Source of the DNA: Phycicoccus avicenniae
GTDB taxonomy: Bacteria; Actinomycetota; Actinomycetes; Actinomycetales; Dermatophilaceae
Assembly (NCBI RefSeq): GCF_018139485.1
Contig: NZ_JAGSNF010000019.1
Location: 62,001 to 126,000, forward strand
Direction of reading: 5' to 3'
Length of the DNA: 64,000 nucleotides
The stretch's first letter is position 1. Every line of letters starts with the position of its first letter. The position numbers and the translations under genes are program-made. A model generated the notes under the pieces. It was not told where the DNA came from, did not search any database, and saw only the letters and a list, made by a program, of their open reading frames with translations. This document shows, one piece after another, positions 43,144 to 52,145 of the stretch.

Positions 43144-43731
43144 GTGAGCCTCCCCCCGTTCCAGCAGCTCGTCGACGACCACTGGCGCGACGTCTCCCGC
43201 CTCGCACGCGGGCTCGTCGGGCCGGTCCACGCCGACGACGTCGCCCAGCAGGCGTGGACCCAGGCGCTCGCCGCGTACCCGCGGCTGCGCTCGGCCCGCA
43301 ACCTGCGCTCGTGGCTGCTCACGGTGACGCACCGGTGCGCGATGGACCACCACCGAAGGGCCCGCCGGAGCGACCCGCACGAGGACCCGGGGTCGATGGC
43401 CGTCGCACCCGTCGTCGCGCCACCCGCCGAGCCGCCTGACGCCGACCTGTGGGCCCACGTCGCCGCCCTGCCCCCGCGGCAGCGGGACGCCGTCGTCCTG
43501 CGCTTCGTCGGCGACCTCGACCACCGCGCCGTCGCCGCCGCGCTCGGCACGACCCCCGGGATGAGCCGTCGCCTCGTCAGCGACGCCCTCGCCACCCTCC
43601 GCCTCGACCTCGTCGACCCCCTCGACGCCGCCGCCCCCGTCGACGCCGCCGCCCCCGTCGACACCGCCGCCTCCGACGCCGCCGCCCCCGTCGACGCCGC
43701 TGCTCCCTCCGACCCCGAGGACCCGTCATGA
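43144..43731 (+). CDS. ECF-type RNA polymerase sigma factor with hexapeptide-repeat tail
   Basis: 195 residues from GTG at 43144. Sigma region 2 spans about 5-75 (VDDHWRDVSRLARGLVG, DDVAQQAWTQALAAYPRL, LRSWLLTVTHRCAMDHHRR). Region 4 spans about 100-155 (LPPRQRDAVVLRFVGDLDHRAVAAALG). From residue 161 the tail consists of DAAAPV-type repeats encoded by near-identical 18-base units (43624-43710), probably disordered. The stop overlaps the ogt start by 4 bases. It may control the alkylation-repair gene to which it is coupled (inference). No anti-sigma gene adjoins it. Confidence 0.88.
   Translation: MSLPPFQQLVDDHWRDVSRLARGLVGPVHADDVAQQAWTQALAAYPRLRSARNLRSWLLTVTHRCAMDHHRRARRSDPHEDPGSMAVAPVVAPPAEPPDADLWAHVAALPPRQRDAVVLRFVGDLDHRAVAAALGTTPGMSRRLVSDALATLRLDLVDPLDAAAPVDAAAPVDTAASDAAAPVDAAAPSDPEDPS
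43624..43710 (+). repeat. 18-bp coding tandem repeat in sigma factor tail
   Basis: Units encode DAAAPV, DAAAPV, DTAAS, DAAAPV and DAAAPS. The third unit has lost one codon. Likely prone to slippage and length change without frameshift. Confidence 0.75.
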
Positions 43732-44303
43732 CCAGCCCATTCGCCACACTCGCCCCGGCCACGGACCGCCCGCCGGCGCTTTCCGCCACCGATGTCTCCT
43801 ACGTCGTCGACGACACCGCCGTCGGCCGGATGCTCCTCGTCGTCCGCGACGACGGCCGGGCCCTCGCCACCGCGTACGCGCCCGACGGGGCCGCGGAGGA
43901 CCGGTGGCTGCAGCGGGTCGCCGACGCGGTGAGCCCCCGGGTGCTGCGCCGCCCCGCCGACACCGACGCGGTCCGCCGGGCGCTCGAGGACTACCTCTCC
44001 GGCCGTGCCCGCCTCGTCGACGTACCGACCGACCTCGTCCTCGCCTCGGACTTCCAGCGCGACGTCCTCACCCGGCTCGCCACGACCGTCGGCTACGGGG
44101 AGCGGACGACGTACGCCAGGCTGGCTGCCGCCGTCGACCGGCCGCGGGCGGCGCGGGCCGTCGGGACGGCGCTCGGCGGCAACCCGCTCTGCGTCACCCT
44201 GCCCTGCCACCGGGTGCTCCCGGCCTCCGGCGGCGTCGGCGGGTACGCCGGTGGGCCGGCCGCGAAGGAGCAGCTGCTCGCCCTGGAGTCCGCCCGCGGC
44301 TGA
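43728..44303 (+). CDS. ogt: Methylated-DNA--protein-cysteine methyltransferase
   Basis: 191 residues. The helix-turn-helix/active-site domain (about 105-188) contains VGYGERTTYARLA, RAVGTALGGNPL and the alkyl-acceptor motif LPCHRVLPASGGVGGYAGG with reactive Cys. The N-terminal ~100 residues form the ribonuclease-like domain. It transfers methyl groups from O6-methylguanine in DNA to its own cysteine, a suicide reaction. Translationally coupled (ATGA overlap) to the sigma factor gene. Confidence 0.93.
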   Translation: MTSPFATLAPATDRPPALSATDVSYVVDDTAVGRMLLVVRDDGRALATAYAPDGAAEDRWLQRVADAVSPRVLRRPADTDAVRRALEDYLSGRARLVDVPTDLVLASDFQRDVLTRLATTVGYGERTTYARLAAAVDRPRAARAVGTALGGNPLCVTLPCHRVLPASGGVGGYAGGPAAKEQLLALESARG

Positions 44304-44349
44304 GGCGCCGCCGCACCGACCGGCAGAAGCCGCCGGGCCCCGCGAAGAC

Positions 44350-44371
44350 CCCCGTCGGAGGGCCGACGGGG
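44350..44371. terminator. Hairpin terminator between ogt and response regulator
   Basis: Perfect 9-bp stem CCCCGTCGG (44350-44358) / CCGACGGGG (44363-44371) with a 4-base loop, between two converging genes. It could serve both strands. Confidence 0.65.
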
Positions 44372-44417
44372 ACCCTGCTGCCTGTCCGTGTCTCCCCCGG
44401 TGGTCCGCTCGGCCGGC

Positions 44418-45062
44418 TCAGGAACGGTCGGGAGCACTCCCCCCGAGGATGCCGCGGTCGTAGGCCACGGCCACGGCAGCCGCACGGTCGACGACCCCGA
44501 GCTTCTCGTAGACGTGGACGAGATGGGTCTTGACCGTCGCCTCGCTGACGAGCAGCCGGGTGGCGATGGCGCGGTTCGTCGTGCCGAGCGCCACGAGGGC
44601 CAGCACCTCGCGCTCCCGCCCGGTGAGCGTCGCCGACCGGCGAGGGGTGCGCACGTGCGAGGCGAGGCGGGCCGCGACGGCGGGTGAGAGGAACGTCTCC
44701 CCCGCCGCGGTCGCACGGACGGCGTCGAGGAGCGTGGCGGTCGGTGCGTCCTTGAGGAGGTAGCCCCTCGCCCCGGCCTCGACCGCCGCGACCGTGTCGG
44801 CGTCGGTGTCGTACGTCGTGAGCACGAGGGAGGCCGCCCGCAGCCCGCGTCGCCCGAGCTCCCGGACCGCATCGACGCCGCCCCCGCCGGGCATCCGGAG
44901 GTCGACGACGAGGACGTCCGGGTCGAGGGTTGCGACGAGGTCGACCGCGGCCGGTCCGTCCGCGGCCTCGCCGACGACCTCGAAGTCGGGCTCGGAGTCC
45001 AGGACGGCACGGATGCCGTCGCGGACGACGGGATGGTCGTCCGCGACGACGATGCGGATCAT
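44418..45062 (-). CDS. NarL/FixJ-family response regulator
   Basis: 214 residues. The receiver domain has D8-D9, phosphoacceptor D54 in VLVVDLRMPGG, and Lys in LLKDAPTA. LuxR helix-turn-helix: LTGREREVLALVALGTTNRAIA and ATVKTHLVHVYEKLGV. ATG overlaps the kinase stop by 4 bases. It is the last gene of an operon ABC ATPase - permease - kinase - regulator, an arrangement typical of systems that sense and pump out membrane-active compounds. Confidence 0.92.
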   Translation of the reverse strand: MIRIVVADDHPVVRDGIRAVLDSEPDFEVVGEAADGPAAVDLVATLDPDVLVVDLRMPGGGGVDAVRELGRRGLRAASLVLTTYDTDADTVAAVEAGARGYLLKDAPTATLLDAVRATAAGETFLSPAVAARLASHVRTPRRSATLTGREREVLALVALGTTNRAIATRLLVSEATVKTHLVHVYEKLGVVDRAAAVAVAYDRGILGGSAPDRS

Positions 45063-46306
45063 GCGAGCACACCAGGTGCGAGCGCGGGGAGCCGGAGCGA
45101 GACGACGGTTCCCCGGCCGGGTGCGGACTCGACGACCATCTCGCCCGCGAGTCGTTCGGCCCGCTGCCGCATCCCGCGCAGCCCGAAGGACGTCGGGCGC
45201 CGCGACGCCGCGACGTCGAAGCCGACACCGTCGTCGCGGACGTCGACGAGGATCTCGTCCTCGAGGTGGCTCAACGTCACGTCGACCCGGGTCGCCGCGG
45301 CGTGCTTGCGGACGTTGACCAGCGACTCCTGGACGATCCTCAGCACGGCAGCCTCGACCTCCGGGTGGAGCTCCACGGGGTCGCCGCTCTCGTGCACCTC
45401 GACGTCGACCCCCTCGCCCGCCGACCACGACGCCGCCGCGGCGCGCACCGCCGAGGTCAGTCCTGCCGAACCGAGCGGGACGGGGGCCAGGTCGAGCACC
45501 GAGCGGCGGGCCTCCGTCAGGGCCCCTCGTGCCAGGTCGAGGGCTCGCGCCACCCGTACGGGGTCGCCGTCGCCACGGACGGCCTCCAGCTGCGCGACGA
45601 TCCCGGCCAGGTCCTGAGCGAGGGTGTCGTGGATCTCGCGGGCGAGCCGCTGCCGCTCCTGCTGGACGCCGGTCTCCCTCGCCTGTGCGACGAGGCGCCG
45701 CTGCAGAGCCGCGTTCTCCTCGACGGCCCTGGTCAGGTCGGTGTTGAGCCGCGTGAGGTCCGCCGCGGTGGCCGCATGCTCGTCGCGGGCCTCGACGACC
45801 CCCAGGTGCATCGTCGCGAAGACGGAACCGAGACCGAAGTTCACCGCCACGAGTCCCACGAAGGTGGCCGCCTGCCAGCCACTCGCCGGTGGCAGGCCGC
45901 CCGACTGGGCGCCGCCGGTGATGACCGCCGTCGCGAGCAACCCCGCATGAGCCGCACCGCGCCGCCGGAAGGTGTCGAACGCGTCCGTCATCCCCACGAA
46001 CGAGAAGATGGCGAAGAACGGGTTGAGCAGGGTGAGGCAGAACGCCAGGAACGTCCGCACCCAGAACGTCGCGCCACGAACGGGCCCCGCCTCCCGCGGC
46101 AGCCGGGCCGCGACCACCAGCCAGCCGGCCGTGGCGACGACGAGGGCGACGACCAGGACCGTCCCGCCGGGCCGACGGGGCATCGCCGGCTGGGCGACGA
46201 GTGCCACCGCCGTCGCGACGGCGAGCAGGCCGAAGGGCAGACCCACCTCCCACCGGGACGCCGCCGGACGTCTGGATCCGGGCCGGACGTCCGCGCCACG
46301 CCTCAT
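45059..46306 (-). CDS. Sensor histidine kinase, HisKA_3 type
   Basis: 415 residues from ATG at 46306. Four to five membrane helices lie in residues ~18-165, with almost no external loops (intramembrane-sensing layout). A coiled coil (about 170-210) leads to the phospho-acceptor His in QRLAREIHDTLAQDLAGIV. HATPase_c: IVQESLVNVRKHAAAT, VRDDGVGFD, and FGLRGMRQRAERLAG. It phosphorylates the regulator encoded next. It lies 31 bases downstream of the ABC permease gene. Confidence 0.9.
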   Translation of the reverse strand: MRRGADVRPGSRRPAASRWEVGLPFGLLAVATAVALVAQPAMPRRPGGTVLVVALVVATAGWLVVAARLPREAGPVRGATFWVRTFLAFCLTLLNPFFAIFSFVGMTDAFDTFRRRGAAHAGLLATAVITGGAQSGGLPPASGWQAATFVGLVAVNFGLGSVFATMHLGVVEARDEHAATAADLTRLNTDLTRAVEENAALQRRLVAQARETGVQQERQRLAREIHDTLAQDLAGIVAQLEAVRGDGDPVRVARALDLARGALTEARRSVLDLAPVPLGSAGLTSAVRAAAASWSAGEGVDVEVHESGDPVELHPEVEAAVLRIVQESLVNVRKHAAATRVDVTLSHLEDEILVDVRDDGVGFDVAASRRPTSFGLRGMRQRAERLAGEMVVESAPGRGTVVSLRLPALAPGVLA

Positions 46307-46337
46307 GACGACACTGTCCCAGCCGCGCGGACCCTCG

Positions 46338-47080
46338 TCACTCCCAGCGGAACCACCGGACCGCCGCCGCGCCGAGCACGAGCGCCCAGCCGGCCATGAC
46401 GGCGAGGTCGACCAGCGCGGGGACGTCACCGGCCGTCGCGTCCGTCAGCGCCCGAGCCGCGGCACCGAGCGGGCTCAGCAGGACGACCCGCTGCAGCCCT
46501 TCGGGCATCGCCGCGACCGGTAGCCACACCCCGGAGGTGAACATCATCGGGAAGAGGACGACGCTACCCACCGCCGCGGCGATCTTCGTGGTCCTCGAGA
46601 AGGCCGTGACGAGGGCTCCGACCCCGGTCATCGCCGCGACGGCGAGGAGGAGGGCCAGGAGGTAGCCGAGCGGCTGCGCCGGCAGCGGCGAGCCGTAGCC
46701 GAGCCAGCCGACGGTGAGGACGAGGACGACCGAGACGACCACGAGGGCCGCGTGGACGACGGCCTGCGCGAGGAGGAGCGACGCCGGTGAGAGCGGGGTC
46801 GTCCGCAGTCGGCGGACGATGCCGCGCTCACGGTAGGTCGCGAGGACGGTCGGCATCGTCTGGACCCCCGCGACGAGGACGGCGAAGAGGACACAGACGG
46901 GGACGTAGAGGTCGAGGACGCGGGCGCCCCCCAGGTCGGGGGACGGCTCGCGGAAGCTCGGGACGAGACCGAGCACGCACAGCAGCGCGGTCGGGAAGAC
47001 GAGGATCCAGAACCACGCACCGGGCTCACGGACGAACAGCCGTGCCTCGGTGCGCAGCAGCGCCGTCGTCGGTCCGGAGC

Positions 47081-47084
<4 letters not shown>
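46338..47084 (-). CDS. ABC-2 type transporter permease (DrrB-like)
   Basis: 248 residues, six membrane helices. The family region GVQTMPTVLATYRERGIVRRLRTTPLSP and the SRTTKIAAAVGSVVLFPMMFTSGVWLP segment match DrrB/NodJ-type ABC-2 exporters of drugs or lipids. ATG at 47084 overlaps the ATPase stop by 4 bases. It makes the membrane part of an exporter controlled by, or signalling to, the co-encoded two-component system. Confidence 0.9.
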
Positions 47085-48019
<935 letters not shown>

Positions 48020-48183
48020 GGGGCCCATTCGAGCAGCGTGCGGAGGTCGAGCGCATCGTCCCGTGGGCGCCGGCATCGTCCATCGATCGGTGGATGTCGG
48101 GACGGCGTGCGCGGTGTCCCGCGGGTCGCTCCCCGGTTGCCGACCGGCACGCCCGGGGGTAGACAGGGAGGGTCAGCATCCGA

Positions 48184-48197
48184 TGTAAGCGCTTCCA
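48184..48197 (+). promoter_or_regulatory. LacI/GalR-type operator upstream of the DUF6351 gene
   Basis: TGTAAGCGCTTCCA, a near-perfect palindrome with the CG-centred core AAGCGCTT typical of LacI-family carbohydrate regulators. It lies 31 bases before the GTG start. No LacI-family gene occurs in the window. The remainder of the 208-base divergent gap shows no other clear signal. Confidence 0.65.
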
Positions 48198-48227
48198 AAC
48201 GGGAGCGCCCCGACCCCCGGAGCCCCC

Positions 48228-50168
48228 GTGACACCGACGTCCCGACGCCCCTCCCGGCGTGTCCGCGCGCTCGCCGGGACCGCCCCGCTCGCCCTCGCCG
48301 TCCCCCTCGGCATCGGCGCCCTCGCCCCCGCCGGGGCCGCCGCCGACGAGGCCGACCCACTCGCCTTCGCCGGCCCGCGGGAGACGCCGTTCTTCTGCGA
48401 GTCCGACGAGTTCCGCACCGCCGACGGGTCCTACCTGCCGGCGTCGACCGGCCCGGACTGCGAGGTCCCGACCGAGGTCGACCACGTGTACCGGAGCACC
48501 GGCGGCGGCTTCACCCCGCTGCCCGAGGACGAGACCCGCCCCGACGACCTCGCCTACACGACGGTGAAGGGCGAGCGCGTCCCGTTCATCGTCCGCGTCG
48601 AGACCGGCACCGAGGACCGCGGCATCTACGAGATCGCGATGCTCGACGACCCCGCCGACGACGTCGAGCCGACCGCGGGCACCCGCAGCCCCGGCTGGAA
48701 CGACAAGCTCGTCTACACCTTCGGCGGCGGCTGCCGGTCCGGCTGGTACCGCCAGGGCCCCGGCACCGGTGGCGTCCTCGTCCCGTCGATGCTCGAGCGC
48801 GGGTACGCCGTCGCGTCGTCCTCGCTCAACGTCTTCGGCCACAACTGCGACGACCTGCTCTCCGCCGAGGTCATGGCGCAGACGAAGCGGCACTTCGAGC
48901 AGACCTACGGCACGCCGCGCTGGACGATCGGCTGGGGCTGCTCCGGCGGTAGCTACCAGGGCCACCAGATCGCCGACAACTACCCGGGCCTGCTCGACGG
49001 CGTCATCGCCGGCTGCAGCTTCCCCGACGTCGGCTTCGGCACCTCGCAGATGCTCTTCGACTCCCGCGTCCTGCAGACGTGGTTCGAGGACAACCCCGAC
49101 GCCTTCACCGAGGACCAGCGCACCGCCGTCTCCGGCTTCGGCGTCGCGAACGCCCTGCCGGCCCAGAGCGGCGGCGCGGCCCGGCTCGACCCGGACGCCG
49201 AGTTCGACTCCTCCGTCCCGGCCGACGCCCGCTACGACGCGCAGGCCAACCCCGACGGCGCGCGCGGCACGGTCTGGGACCACGGCCGCAACGCCTACGG
49301 GGTCGACCCCGAGACCGGGTTCGCCCGCGTCCCGAGCGACAACGTCGGGGTGCAGTACGGCCTCGAGGCGTGGGAGGACGGGGTCATCGACGCCGACCAG
49401 TTCCTCGACCTCAACGCCGGCGTCGGCGGCATCGACGTCGACGCGAACCCGACCGCGAGCCGCACGGCGGCCGACCCGACCGCCCGCGAGAACGCCTACC
49501 GCACGGGTCGGATGCTGAACGGCGGCAACGGCCTCGGCGACGTGCCCCTCATCGACTACCGCGCCTACACCGACGACCTCGAGGGCGGCGACATCCACAT
49601 GCGCTACCAGTCGTTCTCGACCCGCGAGCGGCTCGTGGCGGCGAACGGCGACGCCGACAACCAGGTGATGCTCGTCGAGGACGACTCGCGCGGGCTGTTC
49701 GACAGCGAGAGCCCGGTGCTGGTCTACGCGCTCGACGCCATCGACCGGTGGATCGCGACCGTGCAGAAGGACACCCGGCCCGGGTCGCAGCACGGCAAGG
49801 TCTCGCGCAGCCGCCCGAAGGACCTCGTCGACTCGTGCTGGACCCCGGACGGCGAGCGCATCCGCGAGCGCCAGGTCTACGAGGGCGACACCCGCTGCAA
49901 CGAGCTCTACCCGTCGTACGCCTCGCCGCGCATCGTCGCGGGCGGGCCGGTCGCGAGCGACGTCATCACCTGTGAGCTCGCGGCCCCGGATCGCGAGGAG
50001 TACCCGCAGACGACCGACGCCCAGTGGGAGCGGCTCCAGGAGGTCTTCGCCGGCGGCGTGTGCGACTACTCCCGCGACGGCGTCGACCAGCAGGACCCGG
50101 ACGGGACGTGGCTCGACTTCTCCGCCCCTGGCGAGTGGACGGTGCGCGGGAGCGACCCGACCCGCTGA
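48228..50168 (+). CDS. DUF6351 family secreted protein, alpha/beta-hydrolase-like
   Basis: 646 residues from GTG at 48228. A twin-Arg-containing signal region (RRPSRRVRALAG, hydrophobic to ~38, ending GAAA) directs export; cleavage near residue 40. The mature protein contains FGGGCRSGWYRQG and a nucleophile-elbow-like WGCSGGSYQGHQIADNYPG (G-x-S-x-G), with many paired cysteines. It matches the DUF6351 family, whose substrate is not known; its fold is related to tannase and feruloyl esterase-like hydrolases. A LacI-type operator upstream suggests induction by a sugar or plant-derived compound (inference). Confidence 0.82.
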   Translation: MTPTSRRPSRRVRALAGTAPLALAVPLGIGALAPAGAAADEADPLAFAGPRETPFFCESDEFRTADGSYLPASTGPDCEVPTEVDHVYRSTGGGFTPLPEDETRPDDLAYTTVKGERVPFIVRVETGTEDRGIYEIAMLDDPADDVEPTAGTRSPGWNDKLVYTFGGGCRSGWYRQGPGTGGVLVPSMLERGYAVASSSLNVFGHNCDDLLSAEVMAQTKRHFEQTYGTPRWTIGWGCSGGSYQGHQIADNYPGLLDGVIAGCSFPDVGFGTSQMLFDSRVLQTWFEDNPDAFTEDQRTAVSGFGVANALPAQSGGAARLDPDAEFDSSVPADARYDAQANPDGARGTVWDHGRNAYGVDPETGFARVPSDNVGVQYGLEAWEDGVIDADQFLDLNAGVGGIDVDANPTASRTAADPTARENAYRTGRMLNGGNGLGDVPLIDYRAYTDDLEGGDIHMRYQSFSTRERLVAANGDADNQVMLVEDDSRGLFDSESPVLVYALDAIDRWIATVQKDTRPGSQHGKVSRSRPKDLVDSCWTPDGERIRERQVYEGDTRCNELYPSYASPRIVAGGPVASDVITCELAAPDREEYPQTTDAQWERLQEVFAGGVCDYSRDGVDQQDPDGTWLDFSAPGEWTVRGSDPTR

Positions 50169-50213
50169 GACCCGACGCCGCAGGTCAGCGGGGTGCGGCC
50201 CCGTTTCCCGGCC

Positions 50214-50240
50214 GGGGGGGGGGGGGGCCCCCCCCCCCCC
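50214..50240. repeat. Homopolymer inverted repeat: 14 G followed by 13 C
   Basis: A run of 14 G (50214-50227) abuts 13 C (50228-50240), flanked by GGCC on both sides. It is self-complementary with no loop bases. It lies 46 bases after the DUF6351 stop and 20 bases before the metallopeptidase start. Either a hypermutable natural element or an assembly or base-calling artefact. Confidence 0.9.
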
Positions 50241-50260
50241 GGCCGTGACACACTCCACCG

Positions 50261-51376
50261 GTGCGTGCCTTCCGCTGCCGGGTCTGCGACGCCGGCCTGT
50301 TCTTCGAGAACTCCGTCTGCGTCTCCTGCGGGACCTCCCTCGGCTTCTCCCGCGCCGAGCGGGCGATCGTGCCGCTCGACGAGAAGGGCCGGTACGTCGA
50401 CGCCGCCGGCGCCGTGTGGCACGTCTGCTGCAACCTCGGGCTGTCCGGCTGCACCTGGCTCGCGTCATCGCGCGGCGGCCAGTGCTCGGCGTGCGACCTC
50501 ACCCGCACCCGCCCGGCGGACGACGACGAGGTCGGGATGTCCCAGCTGCAGGTCGCCGAGGCCGCCAAGCGCCACCTCGTCGTCGAGCTCGACACCCTCG
50601 GCCTGCCGGTCGTCGGCAAGGACGAGGACGAGGAGAACGGGCTCGCCTTCGACCTGCTGTCCAGCGTCGACGAGAACGTCGTCATCGGGCACGCGAACGG
50701 CGTCGTGACGATCGACCTCGCCGAGTCCGCGGACGACCGCCGCGAGAAGGTCCGGGTCCAGCTCGACGAGCCGTACCGCACGATGCTCGGCCACTTCCGG
50801 CACGAGGTCGGGCACTACTACGACTGGCAGCTCGTCACCGAGGGCCCGCTGCGGGACCGGTACCGCGAGCTCTTCGGGGACGAGCGGGCCGACTACCAGG
50901 CGGAGATCGACCGGCACTACGCGCAGGGTCCGCCGGAGGACTGGCCGGAGCGGTTCATCTCCCGCTACGCGACGATGCACCCGTTCGAGGACTTCGCCGA
51001 GTGCTTCGCGCACTACCTGCACATCTGCGACACCGTGGACACCGCCGCCGAGCAGGGCCTGCTCGCGGTGTCCCCGTCGGCGTTCTCGAGCGTGCGCGAC
51101 CTCGTCGTCGGGGTGTGGATCCCGCTGTCGACCGCGCTCAACCAGATCAACCGCTCGATGGGCAAGGACGACCTGTACCCGTTCGTCATCCCGGCGCCGG
51201 TCCTCGACAAGCTCGAGCTCGTCGCGTCCGTCGTCCCGGGCAGCGACGCGCCGGGCGGGGGGTCGGACCCGGTGGCCGGTGAGGTGGCCGGCCGTGCCGA
51301 CCACGCCGAGGACGTGCGGACGGCTGCCCGGGCGGAGAGCCGGCGCCGCGGGTTCCTCCGCCGCCGCCGCGGCTGA
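50261..51376 (+). CDS. Putative zinc-binding metallopeptidase with N-terminal zinc ribbon
   Basis: 371 residues from GTG at 50261. Two Cys-pair zinc ribbons occupy residues ~6-80 (CRVC...CVSC, then CCNLGLSGC...CSAC). The gluzincin motif HEVGHYYDW is at 181-189 (H181, E182, H185). HPFEDFAECFAHYLHI, about 65 residues later, supplies the likely third ligand Glu and a conserved His. It matches the 'putative zinc-binding metallopeptidase' family. No signal peptide, so cytosolic. Substrate unknown. The C-terminal ~50 residues are basic and unconserved. The start lies just after the G/C homopolymer element. Confidence 0.87.
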   Translation: MRAFRCRVCDAGLFFENSVCVSCGTSLGFSRAERAIVPLDEKGRYVDAAGAVWHVCCNLGLSGCTWLASSRGGQCSACDLTRTRPADDDEVGMSQLQVAEAAKRHLVVELDTLGLPVVGKDEDEENGLAFDLLSSVDENVVIGHANGVVTIDLAESADDRREKVRVQLDEPYRTMLGHFRHEVGHYYDWQLVTEGPLRDRYRELFGDERADYQAEIDRHYAQGPPEDWPERFISRYATMHPFEDFAECFAHYLHICDTVDTAAEQGLLAVSPSAFSSVRDLVVGVWIPLSTALNQINRSMGKDDLYPFVIPAPVLDKLELVASVVPGSDAPGGGSDPVAGEVAGRADHAEDVRTAARAESRRRGFLRRRRG

Positions 51377-51420
51377 CCCGGGACGCGCTCGCCCGTCCGC
51401 TCGCTCCGTCGTCGGCGGTG

Positions 51421-51465
51421 CTCGTGTGGAGCATCGTCGGGGTGATGGCGCCGACGATGCTCCAC
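51421..51465 (-). repeat. 45-bp palindromic interspersed repeat, copy 3
   Basis: Arms GTGTGGAGCATCGTCGG (51424-51440) and CCGACGATGCTCCACAC (51451-51467) are perfectly complementary over 17 bp. In reverse complement it aligns with copies 1 and 2 over the whole 45 bp, including the tail CTCCACACGAG. It sits after the metallopeptidase gene. Confidence 0.8.
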
Positions 51466-51495
51466 ACGGGCGGTTCAGGGCGAGCGGCGCCCTGT

Positions 51496-51533
51496 GGGAG
51501 GTCCGACCACGCTCTGACGGGGTGGATCCTCCC
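51496..51533 (+). repeat. 38-bp palindromic interspersed repeat, copy 3
   Basis: GGGAGG (51496-51501) to CCTCCC (51528-51533) with GACGGGGTGGATCCTCCC identical or nearly so to copies 1 and 2. Lies 30 bases from a member of the 45-bp family, the only place where both occur together. Confidence 0.7.
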
Positions 51534-51555
51534 GCGGCGACCCGCCAGGGTGCTC

Positions 51556-51561
51556 TAGCGT
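51556..51561 (+). promoter_or_regulatory. -10 element of VanZ-like gene (leaderless)
   Basis: TAGCGT ends 8 bases before the GTG at 51569. Confidence 0.5.
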
Positions 51562-51568
51562 CGGCCGA

Positions 51569-52126
51569 GTGTTCCCGGTCGGTGGTGTGGGCGTCATGCT
51601 CCTCGGCGCGCTCGTCGCCGCTCTCGTGTGCCTGCTCCTCGCGACCGCCCTGCGGCGGCGCTTCGGGACGGTGTGGGCGTTCTCGTTCGCCGGCTTCCTC
51701 TGGTCGCTCGTCGTCGTCGCGCTCGTCACCCTCATCCCGTACGCGGGGGCACCCGGCATCGTCCCGGCCGACGAGGCGCAGACGATGTGCTCCTTCGACT
51801 ACGGCGGACCGGCGCCGCAGGGGTTCTGGCTGTTCTCCAACGGACAGCGGACGCTCAACACGGCGCTGTTCGTGCCGTCCGGCGCCCTCATGACGCTGAT
51901 GCTCGCGCGCTGGCGGTCCGCGGTGGTCCTCGTGCCGCTCGGGCTGGTCGGCCTGCTCGGCTACTCGGTGGCGATCGAGACGGCGCAGCTCGTCTTCGCC
52001 CGCCTCGACCGGGCCTGCGACATCACCGACGTCGTCGACAACGTCACCGGGGCGGCGATCGGCGTCGGGGTGGGGCTCGTCGTGGCCCTCGTGCTGCGCC
52101 CCTCCAGGCACCGCACCCACCGCTGA
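51569..52126 (+). CDS. VanZ-like family membrane protein
   Basis: 185 residues from GTG. Four to five membrane helices. Conserved VanZ features: TLIPYAG after helix 2, NTALFVPSGALM, SVAIETAQLVF and the DITDVVDNVTGAAIG motif with its acidic residues. Family members include VanZ, linked to low-level teicoplanin resistance, but most are of unknown function. A 19-base gap separates it from the converging LLM-hemerythrin gene. Confidence 0.85.
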   Translation: MFPVGGVGVMLLGALVAALVCLLLATALRRRFGTVWAFSFAGFLWSLVVVALVTLIPYAGAPGIVPADEAQTMCSFDYGGPAPQGFWLFSNGQRTLNTALFVPSGALMTLMLARWRSAVVLVPLGLVGLLGYSVAIETAQLVFARLDRACDITDVVDNVTGAAIGVGVGLVVALVLRPSRHRTHR

Positions 52127-52145
52127 CCGCCCGCTCCCCGGCGTG

